Shown one piece after another: positions 13,484-14,337 of a stretch of DNA of 14,337 nt (position 1 is its first letter; every line of letters begins with the position of its first letter). The stretch covers positions 1 through 14,337 of the forward strand of contig JBDTWM010000072.1 of the NCBI GenBank assembly GCA_040006675.1, in the 5' to 3' direction. The translations under genes and the position numbers were made by a program. The notes beneath the pieces are model-generated. The model ran no database searches, was not told the DNA's origin, and was given only the letters and a program-made list of their open reading frames with translations. Source of the DNA: Austwickia sp040006675. GTDB lineage: Bacteria; Actinomycetota; Actinomycetes; Actinomycetales; Dermatophilaceae.

Positions 13484-14337
13484 TCACTGGGCCCAGCGCG
13501 GGCCTGCGTTGTTCCACAGGTCGTTCAGCTTCGCGATCGGGTCCTTGACCTTCATGAGGAAGAGCATCGAGGCGATTGCGTACGGCTTGTTGCTGGCTTC
13601 CTTGTACATCGGGACGCGGTAGCGGTCGAAGACCGACTCCGCGACCTCGCCCTCCTGGCAGGAAAGGCCGGTGATATCCGCGGGCAGCGGGTGCATGTAG
13701 AGGCCCTTGCCGTCCTTGGTCTTGGCCATCATGTCCTCGGTGGTCTCCCAGCCCTTGTGCTCCGCGTTCTGCGTCAGCAGGCGCTGCTCAAGGGCGGAGA
13801 TCCCCTCCTGGTCGCCGTTGCCGTAGAGCACCGTGCGCTCCTCCATGGCGGCGAACGGGGCCCAGGACTTCGGGCACACGATGTCGGCGCCATCGAACGC
13901 GTCCGACATGTCGTGGGTGACGCGGAAGCTGCCACCCGTCTCAGCGGCGTACTTGGCGGCGACGTCGCGCGGCTCCTGCATGACGTCGTAGCCCTCCGGG
14001 TGGGCCAGGACGATGTCCATGCCGAAGCGGCTCATCAGCCCGATCATGCCCTGCGGGACCGACAGCGGCTTGCCGTAGCTGGGGGAGTACGCCCAGGTCA
14101 TGGCCAACTTCTTGCCCCGGAGGTTCTCGAGGCCGCCGAACTCGTGGATCAGGTGCAGCAGGTCGGCCGTCGCCTGGGTGGGGTGGTCGATGTCGCACTG
14201 CAGCGACACGATCGTGGGACGCTGCTCGAGGACTCCCTCGTTGTAGCCCATCTGCACGTACTCGGAGAACGCCTGCATGTACGTGTGGCCCTTGCCGATG
14301 TACATGTCATCGCGGATGCCGATGACGTCGGCCATGA
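13484..14337 (-). CDS. ygeW: YgeW, knotted carbamoyltransferase (5' end cut by window edge)
   Basis: The visible C-terminal 283 residues of an aspartate/ornithine-carbamoyltransferase relative of the YgeW group (E. coli YgeW is about 396 aa, so about 110 N-terminal residues lie beyond the right edge). Counting from the first complete visible codon, the substrate-binding motif DIDHPTQATADLLHL is at 48-62, the nucleotide-like linker LRGKKLAMTWAYSPS at 72-86, VCPKSW at 153-158 and HPLP at 215-218, followed by the family's C-terminal helices. The carbamoyl-phosphate loop (STRTR-like) is expected in the missing part and cannot be checked. The frame is open to the window edge, so the first visible ATG is not taken as the start. 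In context it would run in the phosphorolytic direction, moving a carbamoyl group to phosphate for the carbamate kinase two genes downstream. Confidence 0.93.
   Translation of the reverse strand, partial: MADVIGIRDDMYIGKGHTYMQAFSEYVQMGYNEGVLEQRPTIVSLQCDIDHPTQATADLLHLIHEFGGLENLRGKKLAMTWAYSPSYGKPLSVPQGMIGLMSRFGMDIVLAHPEGYDVMQEPRDVAAKYAAETGGSFRVTHDMSDAFDGADIVCPKSWAPFAAMEERTVLYGNGDQEGISALEQRLLTQNAEHKGWETTEDMMAKTKDGKGLYMHPLPADITGLSCQEGEVAESVFDRYRVPMYKEASNKPYAIASMLFLMKVKDPIAKLNDLWNNAGPRWAQ

Overview
The window is high-GC DNA (strong G/C at third codon positions, GTG starts beside ATG starts, compact operons with AGGAGG-type ribosome binding sites). This points to an actinobacterium; the genus cannot be told from what is visible. 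No rRNA, tRNA, CRISPR array, insertion sequence or phage gene was seen.

Layout. Positions 1-252 hold no convincing gene: a 25-bp sequence repeated with a 30-bp period at the very edge, and a 14-bp-stem hairpin at 148-183. A MatB-like malonyl-CoA/methylmalonyl-CoA synthetase follows on + (253-1749). It converges on an XdhC-family molybdoenzyme maturation factor on - (1846-3018). XdhC is divergent from a MocA/YgfJ-type molybdopterin nucleotidyltransferase on + (3161-3916), whose reading frame runs about 56 codons past the usual family end. Then comes a + strand operon: NCS2 purine permease (3945-5351), YgfK (5406-8456), SsnA (8470-9795) and diaminopropionate ammonia-lyase YgeX (9933-11057). It converges, across a strong bidirectional terminator-like hairpin at 11091-11123, on a - strand operon: YgeW (cut by the right edge), YgeY and a carbamate kinase.

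How the genes work together. YgeW, YgeX, YgeY, YqeA (carbamate kinase), YgfJ, YgfK, SsnA and an NCS2 permease are the marker genes of the E. coli yge/yqe/ygf region. From memory, work published around 2023 on gut bacteria tied this gene set (with hyuA and xdhD) to oxygen-independent breakdown of uric acid and other purines. The inferred logic here is as follows. The permease imports the purine. XdhC and MocA mature a molybdenum hydroxylase encoded elsewhere. The flavin/Fe-S protein YgfK and the amidohydrolase SsnA act on the ring. YgeY and YgeW process the opened, carbamoylated intermediates. YgeX turns 2,3-diaminopropionate into pyruvate and ammonia. Carbamate kinase recovers ATP from carbamoyl phosphate. 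Two expected partners, HyuA (dihydropyrimidinase-like) and XdhD (the molybdenum hydroxylase), are not in the window; they may lie past the right edge. The order of steps is inference from gene families, not read from the DNA.

Points most worth a second look: the re-arranged two-operon form of this cluster in a high-GC Gram-positive; the abnormal 3' end of the mocA-like gene overlapping a likely promoter/operator region; a candidate leaderless start for mocA; a 21-codon ORF bridging permease and ygfK; and hairpins placed inside the operons.
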